Shown: positions 25,575 through 34,557, counted from the stretch's first letter. The stretch is DNA of 64,000 nt from Rubrivivax sp. (GCA_027487905.1 JAIYCR010000082.1:124001-188000), one strand, 5' to 3'. The notes: generated by a model from the letters alone, not told the origin. Numbers and translations: made by a program.

Positions 25575-27869
25575 TTACCCCGAACGCCGATGGGCCGATC
25601 GGACCCCGCTCACGCGTGCCACCTGGGCCAGCACCGATGCCAGCTGCGAGGCGTCGGCCACTTCGACGGTGAAGGTCATCCACGCGGTGCTGCCCTGGGC
25701 GTCGCGCACCGAGCGGGTCTTCACGCCGATGACGTTGGTCTTGTCCTTGGCGAACACCTCGGAGATGTCGCGCAGCAGGCCCTGCCGGTCGCTCGCCTGG
25801 ATGGACACGTCCACCGGGTAGACCGCGCCGGCGGCGATGCCACCACCACCGCCGCCACCGCCGCCCCAGGCCACCGGAATGACGCGATCGGGCTCGCGCT
25901 CGGCCATGCCGCGGAAATTGCTGCACTGCAGCCGGTGCACGGCCACGCCCTTGCCTCGGGTCACGTAGCCGCCGATGGGGTCGGGCGGCGCCGGGCGGCA
26001 GCACCGCGCCAGCGCGGTGAGCAGGCTGTCCACGCCCACCACCAGCACGCCGCCGCGGCCCGAGGCGGCCGGTGTCGGCGCGCGCTCCAGCCGCTGGGCC
26101 AGGCGGGCGTCCGGGTCGGGTTCCGGTTCGCTCGGACGCAGCAGCGCTTCGATGTTGCGCAGCGAGAACTCGTCCTTGCCCACCACCTCGAACAGCGCGT
26201 CGGCGCTGCGAAAGCCGAGCTGGCTGGCCAGGTCGTCCAGCTTGAAGGCGGTGCGGCCCTCGCGCTGCAGCAGCTTTTCCACCGCCTCGCGGCCGCGTTC
26301 GATGGTGGCGCGCTGGGCCTGGGCGTTGAACCAGGCCCGGGCCTTGGCCTTGGAGCGGGGGCTGCGCAGGTAGCCCAGTTCGGCATTCAGCCAGTCCATC
26401 GACGGCCCGCCTTCGCGCACGGTGGTGATCTCCACCGTCTGGCCGCTTTGGAGCGCCGTGTTCAGCGGCACCATCGCGCCGTCCACCCGCGCGCCGCGGC
26501 AGCGGTGCCCGAGGTCGGTGTGCAGCGCATAGGCGAAGTCCACCGGCGTGGCCCCGGCCGACAGTTCCACGATGGCCGCCTGGGGCGTGAAGACATAGAT
26601 GCGCTCGTCGAAGGCGGCCGCTTCGGTGGCGGGCGATGCACCACCGTCGGCTGCGGCGCTGCTGCTGGCGTAGTCGCGTTCCCACGCGAGCAGCTGGCGC
26701 AGCACCGCCTTGCGCGCCTCGGCCACCTGCGCGTCGGACGCGGCGCCGGCGGTCTGCCCCGCATAGCCCTTCACGCCGGCTTCCTTGTAGGCCCAGTGCG
26801 CGGCCACGCCGTGCTCGGCATGCTCGTGCATCTCGCGGGTGCGGATCTGTACCTCCAGCGGGCGGCCGTCGTCGTCGAGCACCACCGTGTGCAGGCTCTG
26901 GTAGCCGTTGGGCTTGGGCCGCGCGATGTAGTCGTCGAACTCGTCAGGCACCGGCCGGTGCAGCTCGTGCACGCGGGCCAGCACCGCGTAGCAGTCGGCC
27001 ACGGTGGGCACGATGGCCCGCAGCGCCCGCACGTCGAACACGCGTTCGATGGGCAGGCCCTTGCCCTGCATCTTCTTCCAGATGCTGTAGAGGTGCTTGG
27101 GCCGCCCTTGAACCTGCACGTTCAGGCCACGCGCCTGCAGATCGGCCGCGAGCCGGCTGCGCACCCGCTCGATGCTGCTCTCGCGCTGCAGCCTGCGCTC
27201 GTCCAGCAGCGCGGCCACGCGGTGGTAGGCCTCGGGGTCGAGGAAGCGGAAGGCGAGGTCCTCGAGTTCCCACTTGATCTGGCCGATGCCCAGCCGGTTG
27301 GCCAGCGGCGCGAACACCTGCAGCGACTCGCTCGCCAGGTCCGCCGGACAGGGCAGCCGGCTGGCCGCGTAGTGGCGCAGCGTCTGAAGCCTCGAGGCCA
27401 GGCGCAGCAGCACCACGCGCAGGTCACGCGAGAAGGCCAGCAGCATCTTGCGTACGCGCTCGATCTGCTCGGCCCGGCGTTGGGCCTCGACCTGGGCCGA
27501 GCGGGCGGCGCGCTGGATCTGCACCAGGCGCCGGGTGGCAGCGACCAGCGCCGCATCGCTCTCGCCGAAGGACTTGGCCACCACCTCCTCGGGCCGCTGC
27601 AGGTAGTCGCCTGCGTAGACGAGGTAGGCGGCGGCCTGCATCGAGGGCGCCGCGCCGATGGCCTGCAGGATGGCGCAGACCCCGTCCGCGTGCGCCAGGG
27701 CGTCCTCGCCGGTGTCGAAGCGCTGACCGGCCAGCAGGGGCTCGGCGAAGGCGCGGGCGCGCTGCAAGGGGTCCTGGCCGGGTGCGTCGGCGGCCGTCGG
27801 CGGTGCCTGCGCGGTCAGCAGGATGGGCGCTGTGTCTGCGTTGGCCGCAGTGGCCGTGCCGGTCTTCAT
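25575..27869 (-). CDS. relA: RelA-type (p)ppGpp synthetase
   Basis: Long RelA/SpoT homologue of 764 residues. The N-terminal pseudo-hydrolase domain has lost the HD motif (AAYLVYAGDYL in its place), so hydrolase activity is not expected. The synthetase domain has KKMQGKGLPIERVFDVRA, EFDDYIARPKPNGYQS and EVQIRTREMHEHAEHGVAAH. A TGS domain follows (RIYVFTPQAAIVELSAGATP), then a C-terminal ACT domain (PVDVSIQASDRQGLL). It makes (p)ppGpp in response to ribosome stalling. A nine-glycine run separates the ACT domain from the preceding region. The start ATG overlaps the stop of the upstream hydrolase gene (ATGA), so the two are translationally coupled. Confidence 0.95.
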   Translation of the reverse strand: MKTGTATAANADTAPILLTAQAPPTAADAPGQDPLQRARAFAEPLLAGQRFDTGEDALAHADGVCAILQAIGAAPSMQAAAYLVYAGDYLQRPEEVVAKSFGESDAALVAATRRLVQIQRAARSAQVEAQRRAEQIERVRKMLLAFSRDLRVVLLRLASRLQTLRHYAASRLPCPADLASESLQVFAPLANRLGIGQIKWELEDLAFRFLDPEAYHRVAALLDERRLQRESSIERVRSRLAADLQARGLNVQVQGRPKHLYSIWKKMQGKGLPIERVFDVRALRAIVPTVADCYAVLARVHELHRPVPDEFDDYIARPKPNGYQSLHTVVLDDDGRPLEVQIRTREMHEHAEHGVAAHWAYKEAGVKGYAGQTAGAASDAQVAEARKAVLRQLLAWERDYASSSAAADGGASPATEAAAFDERIYVFTPQAAIVELSAGATPVDFAYALHTDLGHRCRGARVDGAMVPLNTALQSGQTVEITTVREGGPSMDWLNAELGYLRSPRSKAKARAWFNAQAQRATIERGREAVEKLLQREGRTAFKLDDLASQLGFRSADALFEVVGKDEFSLRNIEALLRPSEPEPDPDARLAQRLERAPTPAASGRGGVLVVGVDSLLTALARCCRPAPPDPIGGYVTRGKGVAVHRLQCSNFRGMAEREPDRVIPVAWGGGGGGGGGIAAGAVYPVDVSIQASDRQGLLRDISEVFAKDKTNVIGVKTRSVRDAQGSTAWMTFTVEVADASQLASVLAQVARVSGVRSAHRRSG
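25839..25865 (-). repeat. Nine-glycine codon run in relA
   Basis: Nine successive GGC/GGT codons form a short low-complexity coding repeat just before the ACT domain of RelA. It probably acts as a flexible linker and may vary in length between strains by slippage. Confidence 0.85.
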
Positions 27870-28801
27870 GCGGCGTCAGGGGGGTGGGCCGCAGCCGCCG
27901 GCCCCGATCGTGGCGCCGCGTCGCTCTGGAGCAGGAAACGCGACACCGCCGCGACCTGGTCGTCGGCGACAAGCGTGGGCGCGTGGCCCACGCCGTCGAA
28001 CTGCACCAGGCTCGCCTTCGGGCCCCGCTGCGTCATCTCCTCGGCCGTGCGCTCGGACAGCAGGTCGCTGTCCCGGCCGCGGATCAGCAGCGTCGGGCAC
28101 GCGATGGCGTCATAGGCCGCCCACATGGCAGCCTGGCCGAAGGCGGCCATCTGGGGCGTGGCGGCACGCACAGGCACCGCGATGCCGGGGTCGTAGTGCG
28201 GACGCAGCGCCCGCCCGTCGTCGGTGGGCCGAAGCTGGGGCCGCGTCAGCGCCAGCCACTGCTCGGGCGTGTGCGGGCCGAAGCCCACGGCGAGCGCACG
28301 CATCGCCTCGGCCGCCGCCTGCTCGTCGGGCCAGGTCACCGGCACGCCCAGGTAGGTGCCCAGCCGGGCCAGGAACGCCGGCTCGATCACCGGTCCGACG
28401 TCGTTGAGCACCAGGCGCCGGATGGGCGAGCCCCGTAGTGCGGCCACCCCCATGCCGATGAGCCCGCCCATCGAGGTGCCCACCCAGTGCACGGTGCGGG
28501 CCTGCAGGCGCGCCAGCAGCGTGACCATGTCGGCCACGTAGGTGGGCACTCCATAGCCCATCGGGTCGTCCAGCCAATCGGAGTGACCCCGGCCCACCAC
28601 GTCGGGGCAGACGACGCGGTAATGCGGCATCAACGCGCGGGCCAGGGTGTCGAAGTCGCGGCCCTGCCGGGTCAGGCCGTGCACGCACACCAGCACCCGG
28701 TCGTTGGCCGGGTCGCCCCATTCCCACCAGGCCATGCGGTGCAGGCCGCGCCCGTGCAGGCACTGGACGTGGTGAAGGCGGGGTTCGGCGGTGGGGTTCA
28801 T
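27866..28801 (-). CDS. Alpha/beta hydrolase
   Basis: Alpha/beta hydrolase of 311 residues. VCVHGLTRQGRDF near 37-49 supplies the oxyanion hole, DVVGRGHSDW follows, GTSMGG near 106 is the nucleophile elbow and DGVGHAPTLVADDQ near 275 holds the catalytic histidine. I chose ATG at 28801 (MNPTAEPRLHH). The gene directly precedes relA with an ATGA overlap, so the two are expressed together. This arrangement could tie an esterase or thioesterase activity to stringent control, but the link may be only positional. Confidence 0.85.
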   Translation of the reverse strand: MNPTAEPRLHHVQCLHGRGLHRMAWWEWGDPANDRVLVCVHGLTRQGRDFDTLARALMPHYRVVCPDVVGRGHSDWLDDPMGYGVPTYVADMVTLLARLQARTVHWVGTSMGGLIGMGVAALRGSPIRRLVLNDVGPVIEPAFLARLGTYLGVPVTWPDEQAAAEAMRALAVGFGPHTPEQWLALTRPQLRPTDDGRALRPHYDPGIAVPVRAATPQMAAFGQAAMWAAYDAIACPTLLIRGRDSDLLSERTAEEMTQRGPKASLVQFDGVGHAPTLVADDQVAAVSRFLLQSDAAPRSGPAAAAHPPDAA

Positions 28802-28926
28802 GGGCGCAGGCGTGAGGGTCGGCAGGTGGGTCAAGGCCCCCCGGGCGGGGTCTCCATAATCCATCGTAGCGCCGCGCGCCCTGCGCCGGCTTCACCCCGT
28901 CACCCCGCACCGGAGCACCGCCCGCC

Positions 28927-29715
28927 ATGGCCCTTCTGAATGGAAAAACCGCCCTCGTCACCGGATCGACCAGCGGCATCGGCCTGGGCGTGGCCCTGGG
29001 GCTGGCGCGCCAGGGCGCCAACGTCATCGTCAACGGCTTCGGCGACACCGAGGCCTGCCGCGCGCAGGTGGCGCAAGCGGGTCTGGCCGAGAAGATCCGC
29101 ACCGGCTTTCACGGCGCGGACATGAGCAAGCCTGAGCAGATCGAGGATCTGTTCGCCTATGCCGAACGCGATTTCGGCGGCGTGGACGTGCTGGTCAACA
29201 ACGCCGGCATCCAGCATGTGGCCCTGGTGGAGAACTTCCCGGTGGAGCGCTGGGACGCCATCATCGCCATCAACCTCAGCTCGGCCTTCCACACCACCCG
29301 CCTGGCCATGCCGGGCATGCGCCGCCGGAACTGGGGACGGGTGATCAACATCGCCTCGGCCCACGGGCTGGTGGCTTCGGCCCAGAAGTCCGCCTATGTG
29401 GCGGCCAAGCACGGCATCGTCGGCTTCACCAAGGCGGTCGCGCTGGAGACGGCCACCACCGGCGTGACGGTCAATGCCATCTGCCCGGGCTGGGTGCTCA
29501 CGCCGCTGGTGCAGAAGCAGATCGACGACCGCGCGGCCCGTGAAGGCATCGCGCTCGACCAGGCCCGGGTGGACCTGCTGGGCGAGAAGCAGCCTTCGCT
29601 TCAGTTCACCACGCCGGAGCAGCTGGCCGAGCTCACGCTCTTCCTGTGCAGCCCCGGTGCGGACAACGTGCGCGGACAGGCCTGGGCCGTGGACGGGGGC
29701 TGGACCGCTCAGTGA
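28927..29715 (+). CDS. bdhA: 3-hydroxybutyrate dehydrogenase
   Basis: SDR of 262 residues closely matching D-3-hydroxybutyrate dehydrogenase. It has TGSTSGIGLGVALGLA, NNAGIQHVALVENFP, NIASAHGLVASAQKSAYVAA with the Tyr-x3-Lys (YVAAK) and the family-typical substrate-binding NAICPGWVLTPLVQKQI plus GEKQPSLQFTTPEQL. It interconverts 3-hydroxybutyrate and acetoacetate with NAD, the usual step in the use of polyhydroxybutyrate. The gene stands alone, divergent from the hydrolase-relA pair. It has no visible link to the catabolic cluster beyond proximity. Confidence 0.93.
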   Translation: MALLNGKTALVTGSTSGIGLGVALGLARQGANVIVNGFGDTEACRAQVAQAGLAEKIRTGFHGADMSKPEQIEDLFAYAERDFGGVDVLVNNAGIQHVALVENFPVERWDAIIAINLSSAFHTTRLAMPGMRRRNWGRVINIASAHGLVASAQKSAYVAAKHGIVGFTKAVALETATTGVTVNAICPGWVLTPLVQKQIDDRAAREGIALDQARVDLLGEKQPSLQFTTPEQLAELTLFLCSPGADNVRGQAWAVDGGWTAQ

Positions 29716-29736
29716 GCGACGGCAGCCCCGCCCCCC

Positions 29737-30465
29737 TCAACGGGTCAGGCGGATGCTGCCGTTCACCGTGATGTTCACCGAGCCCCGGCCCGCCTCGATG
29801 GGCAGGGACTCGTCGCCGGCCGGCGGCGCGGCCATGGCGCGGGCCTGGCGGAAGGCCGGCATGGGCGGGGCCATGTCGGCGCTGCTGACGTTGATCTCGC
29901 CCAGCACGTATCCGGAATGGCCGAAGAGCCGGGCCATTTCGGTGGCGCGGGCGCGGAAGCGCTCGACCGCCTGCGCGGTGGCTTCGCTTTCCACCTTTTC
30001 GCGGGCCTCGCGCGACAGGCTGTAGCCCACCCGGGCGACGCTCAGCGTGGGGATGCGGCCGACGAGCTGGCCGATGCCGGCCATGTCGCGGCCTTCGATG
30101 ACCAGCTCGGCGCTGCCCACCCAGCCACTGATGCCACCCTTGGGCGCATAGCGCGGCTGCAAGGAGAAATTGCCGGTCTGCACGTCCAGCTGCCCTGGGC
30201 GGGCCACGCGCCGCGCCTCGACGAGGGCGGCATCGAGCGCCTGCCGGACAGCCGCCTGCACCGAGGCCGGATCGCTGCCCTCGCGGGTCGTGGACAGCGT
30301 GACGGCCATCAGGTCTCGCGGCAACTCGACCACCGCCGAGCTCGACAGGCTGATCACGCCGGTGGCAGGCCCCGCACCGGCCGGCGCGCCGCCCTGCGCA
30401 GCGGCGGTGCCCGCCAGGGTCAAGGCCGTCGCCAGCGCGAGACCCGCGCTCTGGATCGATCCCAT
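29737..30465 (-). CDS. SIMPL (DUF541) domain periplasmic protein
   Basis: A 242-residue protein with a cleavable signal peptide (LALATALTLAGTAAAQGGAP, cleavage near residue 25), followed by a SIMPL/DUF541 domain (SSSAVVELPRDLMAVTLST, then RVGYSLSREAREKVESEATA, ending TVNGSIRLTR). Family members such as BP26 and YggE are periplasmic and their biochemical role is poorly defined; oxidative-stress links have been reported for YggE. It is divergent from the ompR-like gene across a 199-bp intergenic region that contains a long-spaced inverted repeat, and convergent with bdhA. Confidence 0.85.
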   Translation of the reverse strand: MGSIQSAGLALATALTLAGTAAAQGGAPAGAGPATGVISLSSSAVVELPRDLMAVTLSTTREGSDPASVQAAVRQALDAALVEARRVARPGQLDVQTGNFSLQPRYAPKGGISGWVGSAELVIEGRDMAGIGQLVGRIPTLSVARVGYSLSREAREKVESEATAQAVERFRARATEMARLFGHSGYVLGEINVSSADMAPPMPAFRQARAMAAPPAGDESLPIEAGRGSVNITVNGSIRLTR

Positions 30466-30582
30466 TCGTTGTCCTTTCCTGCGCCTGCTGGCGCGTTGCC
30501 GCGGCCCTGTGCCGCCAAGGTTCAGCGCTTGCCCGAAGGCATGCGTTGACAGGGTGGGCGCCGCGCTGCCGCTGCCCTGCCA

Positions 30583-30651
30583 ATGTGTAACAGATGGTCA
30601 GACCCCCCGGAACCCCCCGCGCCACACCGCAGAATCGGCGCTGTTACATAT
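30583..30651. promoter_or_regulatory. Inverted 11-mers upstream of ompR, candidate OmpR-type box
   Basis: ATGTGTAACAG (30583-30593) and CTGTTACATAT (30641-30651) are inverted copies with 10 of 11 positions matching, 47 nt apart, the second ending 13 bp before the ompR start. GTTACATAT resembles the core of the E. coli ompF OmpR boxes. Autoregulation, or control of the divergent SIMPL gene, is a reasonable reading. Confidence 0.5.
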
Positions 30652-30664
30652 TTGGAGAAGCCCG

Positions 30665-31399
30665 ATGAACGCTTCCACCAACAACCGCCCGGACCGCATC
30701 TGCGTCGTCGACGACGATGCCCGCATCCGCGACCTGCTGCGGCGCTACTTGTCGCAGGAAGGCTTCGAGGTGCTGCTCGCCGAGGATGCCAAGGCACTGA
30801 ACCGGGTGCTCACCCGCGAGACGGTCAACCTCATCGTGCTTGACCTGATGCTGCCCGGCGAGGACGGCCTGTCGATCTGCCGGCGCCTGCGCGCGGCCAA
30901 TGACAACACGCCCATCATCATGCTGACCGCCAAGGTCGATGACGTGGACCGCATCGTCGGACTGGAGGTGGGCGCGGACGACTACATGCCCAAGCCCTTC
31001 AACCCGCGCGAACTGCTGGCCCGCATCAATGCGGTGCTGCGCCGGCGGCCCCCGCCGGAGGCGCCTGGCGCGCCCAGCAAGGACGGCGAGGTGGTGAGCT
31101 TCGGGCCCTTCACCTTCGACCTCGCGCTGCGCCGACTGTCCAAGGACGGCGAGCCCATCGCGCTGACCACCGGCGAGTTCTCCATGCTCAAGGCGCTGGT
31201 GCGCCACCCGAGGCAACCGCTGAGCCGCGACAAGCTGGCCCAGCTCGCCCGCGGGCGCGAGTTCGAGCCCTTCGACCGCAGCCTGGACGTGCAGGTCTCG
31301 CGGCTGCGCAAGATGATCGAGCCCGACCCCTCCGCGCCGCGCTACATCCAGACCGTCTGGGGCGTGGGCTACGTGTTCGTGCCGGACGGCGCAGCCTGA
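30665..31399 (+). CDS. ompR: OmpR-family response regulator
   Basis: A 244-residue two-component response regulator. The receiver domain (about 10-125) has the acidic pocket VVDDDARIRD, phospho-acceptor Asp at about residue 60 in VLDLMLPGEDG, and the switch Thr and Lys in MLTAKVDD and MPKPFNPREL. A winged-helix DNA-binding domain follows (about 140-240: LTTGEFSMLKALVRHP and a C-terminal YIQTVWGVGYVFVPDG). The start ATG at 30665 has GGAGAAG 6 nt upstream. It is 43 bp ahead of its probable sensor kinase. Both domains strongly match OmpR, so control of outer-membrane genes in response to envelope or osmotic conditions is likely. Confidence 0.93.
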   Translation: MNASTNNRPDRICVVDDDARIRDLLRRYLSQEGFEVLLAEDAKALNRVLTRETVNLIVLDLMLPGEDGLSICRRLRAANDNTPIIMLTAKVDDVDRIVGLEVGADDYMPKPFNPRELLARINAVLRRRPPPEAPGAPSKDGEVVSFGPFTFDLALRRLSKDGEPIALTTGEFSMLKALVRHPRQPLSRDKLAQLARGREFEPFDRSLDVQVSRLRKMIEPDPSAPRYIQTVWGVGYVFVPDGAA

Positions 31400-31442
31400 G
31401 CGGGCTGCACCGCCCCCCGCCGAAACCCAAGCCTCGCCCGGG

Positions 31443-32774
31443 ATGCAGCGCACCACGCTGGCGCTCAGCCTCTTCTGGCGCACCTTCTTCCTGCTGGCCC
31501 TGCTGCTGCTGGGGGGCATCTTCGCGTGGATCCAGACCTTCCGGGCACTGGAGTTCGAGCCCCGCGCGGTCCAGGCCGCCCAGCAGATCGCCAGCCTGGT
31601 GAACCTGTCGCGCGCGGCGATGCGCTATTCGGACAGCATCAACCGCATCACGCTCGTGAAGACCATGAGCGACCAGGAGGCGGTGCGGGTGCAGCCCCGC
31701 GAGCCGGGCGACCAGTGGGAGCCCTTCGAGGTCGACCGCTTCTCGCGCGCCATCGGTCACGAGCTGCGCACGCGGCTCGGCCCGGACACGCTGGTGGCGT
31801 CGGTGGTCAACGGCCGGGCCGGCCTGTGGGTGGGCTTCTCCATCGACCAGGACCCCTACTGGCTGCAGGCCGACCCCACCCGCGTGAAGCCGCTGGCCAG
31901 CTCGACCTGGCTGCTGTGGGTGAGCATCGCGCTGCTGGGCACCATCTTCGGCTCTGCCACCATCGCCAAGCTCATCAACCAGCCGCTGCGCGACCTGAGC
32001 TTCGCGGCCAGCCGCATCCGCGACGGCGAGTTCGAAAGCCAGCTGGACGAGAGCACCATGACCGCGGAGATCCGCCAGGTGAACATGGGCTTCAACCGCA
32101 TGGCCCGCGAGCTGGCCAAGGTGGAGGAGGACCGCGCGGTCATGCTGGCCGGCATCAGCCACGACCTCCGAACGCCGCTCGCGCGGCTGCGCCTGGAGGC
32201 CGAGATGAGCGTGGCCGACGAGACCGCCCGGCAGAACATCGCGCAGGACATCGACCAGCTCGACGGCATCATCGGCAAGTTCATGGACTACGCCCGACCG
32301 GGGGAAGTCCAGCTGCGCCCGGTGCACCTGAGCCCGCTGATCGACCGGGAGATCGCCGGCTTTCGCGACCCGACGCAGATCCGCATCACCGCCCGTGTGG
32401 CCATCGACACCAAGGTCATGGCCGACGAGGTCGAACTGGGCCGGGTGTTCGCCAACCTCTTCGAGAACGCCCGCCGCTATGGCCGCAGCGCCGACAGCGG
32501 CATCGCCGAGGTCGAGGTGGGCTATCTGCGCAACGGGCCATGGGTGACCATCAGCGTGCGCGACCACGGGCCGGGCGTGCCGCCGCACAAGCTCGCCGCG
32601 GTGACGACGCCCTTCTACCGCGGCGACGCCGCGCGCACCGCGGCGTCCGGCGCCGGGCTGGGGCTGGCCATCGTCGAGAAGAACGTCGGCCGCATGGGGG
32701 GCCTGTTCGAAGTGGCCAATGCACCGGGCGGAGGCTTCGTCGCGACGGTGCGGCTCAAGCGGGCAATCGCCTAG
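31443..32774 (+). CDS. EnvZ-like sensor histidine kinase
   Basis: Membrane histidine kinase of 443 residues. Transmembrane helix 1 covers about 13-33 and helix 2 about 156-178, enclosing a periplasmic sensor of roughly 120 residues. A HAMP linker leads to the H-box GISHDLRTPLARLRLE with the phosphorylated His at residue 240. The ATPase domain has the N-box NLFENARRYG, DHGPGVPPHKL and GAGLGLAIVEKN. It should phosphorylate the OmpR-like regulator encoded just upstream. The architecture matches EnvZ. Confidence 0.92.
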   Translation: MQRTTLALSLFWRTFFLLALLLLGGIFAWIQTFRALEFEPRAVQAAQQIASLVNLSRAAMRYSDSINRITLVKTMSDQEAVRVQPREPGDQWEPFEVDRFSRAIGHELRTRLGPDTLVASVVNGRAGLWVGFSIDQDPYWLQADPTRVKPLASSTWLLWVSIALLGTIFGSATIAKLINQPLRDLSFAASRIRDGEFESQLDESTMTAEIRQVNMGFNRMARELAKVEEDRAVMLAGISHDLRTPLARLRLEAEMSVADETARQNIAQDIDQLDGIIGKFMDYARPGEVQLRPVHLSPLIDREIAGFRDPTQIRITARVAIDTKVMADEVELGRVFANLFENARRYGRSADSGIAEVEVGYLRNGPWVTISVRDHGPGVPPHKLAAVTTPFYRGDAARTAASGAGLGLAIVEKNVGRMGGLFEVANAPGGGFVATVRLKRAIA

Positions 32775-32954
32775 GCACTTTCTGCGACAAGGGTCTATTG
32801 GTTTCATTGATCGAAGCCATTGAGTCGACCGATCGCATCCAAGGGGCAACCTGAATGCCGACGGGCGGGGGCATTCCTACAGTCCATGAGGTGTCCGCGT
32901 CACATGCAGGGCAGGCCGGACACCTGGACAAACGCCCTCGAACCGGAGACTCCC

Positions 32955-34226
32955 ATGAAGCACCTTCTGCCCCTGGCCGGCGTCTCGCTGGCCCTGGTCG
33001 GCTGCGCGACCCAGACCGCCGTCGCGCCGGCCACGAACGCCCCGGCCCTGACCCACACCGCGGTTCTGACCAAGCTGGACAGCCCCTGGGACATGGCCTT
33101 CCTGTCGGACGGCACGATGTTCTTCACCGAGAAGTGCCTGGGCCTGTCGGTTCGCCAGCCCAGCGGCAGGGTCACCAAGCTGCTGGGCATGAAGGACGCG
33201 AAGGGCTATGCCGTCCCGGCCAATGACCTCTTCTGCGAAGGCCAGGCGGGCATGGCCGGCGTGGCGGTCGATCCCAACTTCGCCGCCAATCGTTTCGTCT
33301 ATGTCTACTCGTCGTCGACGCTCTCCGCCCCGGGCTCCAACCGCGTGATCCGCCTGCGGGTCGGCGAGGGACTGGACACCGTCTCGGCGCGCACCGACAT
33401 CGTCACCGACATTCCCTACAAGCCCGCCGCGAGCAACCACCCCTTCGGCGGGCCGGGCGCTCACAACGGCGGGCGCATCCGATTCAGCCCCGGCGACGGC
33501 TTCCTCTACGTCACCACCGGCGACATCCACAGCGGCGTGGCCCCGCAGAGCCCGACGATGCTGGGCGGCAAGGTGCTGCGCATCGACCGCGACGGCAAGG
33601 CCGCACCAAACAACGGCGCCCCCGCAGGCTTTGATGCGCGCGTCTACACCTACGGGCACCGCAATCCGCAGGGCATCGCCTTCCGCCCGGGCACCAACCA
33701 GCCCTTCACCTCCGAGAACGGCCCCTGGCACAGCGACGAGGTCACTGCGCTGCGTCCGGGCGGCAATGCCGGTTGGGATCCACGTCCGAACGTGGGCGGG
33801 CGTGGCGCCTGCCCGGACAACTACTGCGGCTACAGCCCCAACCAGATGGGTGCGATGGACCCGAAGGAGCGTGCGGCCTTCATGCCCATGACGGACCTGA
33901 AGACCTACCCGAATGCGATGAAGCCGGCCTGGAACAACGAGGGGCTGTCGCAGGGCATGTTCGGCTCGACCTTCCTCACCGGCGCCCAATGGAAGGGCTG
34001 GAACGGCAAGTTGGTGGTCGGCATGTCGGGCATCGGCATCCATGGAACGCCCGTGGGCAACCGGCTGGACATCCTGGACATCGCCACCGACGGTCAATCG
34101 GCCACCCGCACCACGGTGACGCTGCCCATGCCCGCCGCCCGTTTCCGCTCGGTCGTGCAAGGCCCGGACGGCAACCTCTACGTCGCCACCGACGAAGGCG
34201 GAATCTCGCGCCTGGCACCCAACTGA
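32955..34226 (+). CDS. PQQ-dependent sugar dehydrogenase family lipoprotein
   Basis: A 423-residue exported protein. The start ATG at 32955 gives a lipoprotein signal peptide with lipobox LVGC (Cys near residue 17), so it is likely membrane-anchored. The rest is a six-bladed beta-propeller of the soluble glucose dehydrogenase/Asd family: SPWDMAFLSDGTMFFTEK, GGPGAHNGGRIRFSPGDG, YTYGHRNPQGIAFRPG and a late GISRLAPN. The GHRNPQG segment is the typical PQQ/Ca region. The next gene, 13 bp on, encodes a small cytochrome c, a plausible electron acceptor. The sugar or alcohol substrate is unknown. Confidence 0.88.
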   Translation: MKHLLPLAGVSLALVGCATQTAVAPATNAPALTHTAVLTKLDSPWDMAFLSDGTMFFTEKCLGLSVRQPSGRVTKLLGMKDAKGYAVPANDLFCEGQAGMAGVAVDPNFAANRFVYVYSSSTLSAPGSNRVIRLRVGEGLDTVSARTDIVTDIPYKPAASNHPFGGPGAHNGGRIRFSPGDGFLYVTTGDIHSGVAPQSPTMLGGKVLRIDRDGKAAPNNGAPAGFDARVYTYGHRNPQGIAFRPGTNQPFTSENGPWHSDEVTALRPGGNAGWDPRPNVGGRGACPDNYCGYSPNQMGAMDPKERAAFMPMTDLKTYPNAMKPAWNNEGLSQGMFGSTFLTGAQWKGWNGKLVVGMSGIGIHGTPVGNRLDILDIATDGQSATRTTVTLPMPAARFRSVVQGPDGNLYVATDEGGISRLAPN

Positions 34227-34239
34227 GGAAGGCAAGGCG

Positions 34240-34557
34240 ATGAGGATCAAAGCCACCCTCCCCGCGCTGCTCGCCCTGGGCACGCTGATGCCCGCCGGGC
34301 TGGCCTGGGCCGACGAGGACCTCTACCGGTCCAAGAACTGCATGGCCTGCCACCGCGTGGACCGCAACACGCTCGGTCCGTCCTTCAAGAACATCGCCAA
34401 CCGCTATGCGGAGGACAAGGCGGCGGAGTCCAAACTGGCTCAGCGCATCCAGCAGGGGGGCGCCGGGGTCTGGGGTCAGGTGCCGATGCCGGCCCAGCCC
34501 CAGGTGAACGACGCCGAAGCCCTGACGCTGGCGCGCTGGATCCTCACGCTCAAGTGA
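34240..34557 (+). CDS. Class I cytochrome c (c551/c8-like)
   Basis: Small periplasmic cytochrome c of 105 residues. A signal peptide (PALLALGTLMPAGLAWA) is cleaved near residue 23. The mature part carries the haem site CMACH close to its N terminus and the sixth ligand Met in VPMPAQPQV, as in cytochromes c551. It immediately follows the PQQ-type dehydrogenase gene, so it probably takes electrons from that enzyme and passes them to a terminal oxidase. A hairpin follows the stop codon. Confidence 0.93.
   Translation: MRIKATLPALLALGTLMPAGLAWADEDLYRSKNCMACHRVDRNTLGPSFKNIANRYAEDKAAESKLAQRIQQGGAGVWGQVPMPAQPQVNDAEALTLARWILTLK

Noticed and set aside
25575-27869. Bifunctional SpoT/Rel enzyme
   Set aside because: The HD hydrolase motif is lost from the N-terminal domain, so a synthetase-only RelA is the better call.
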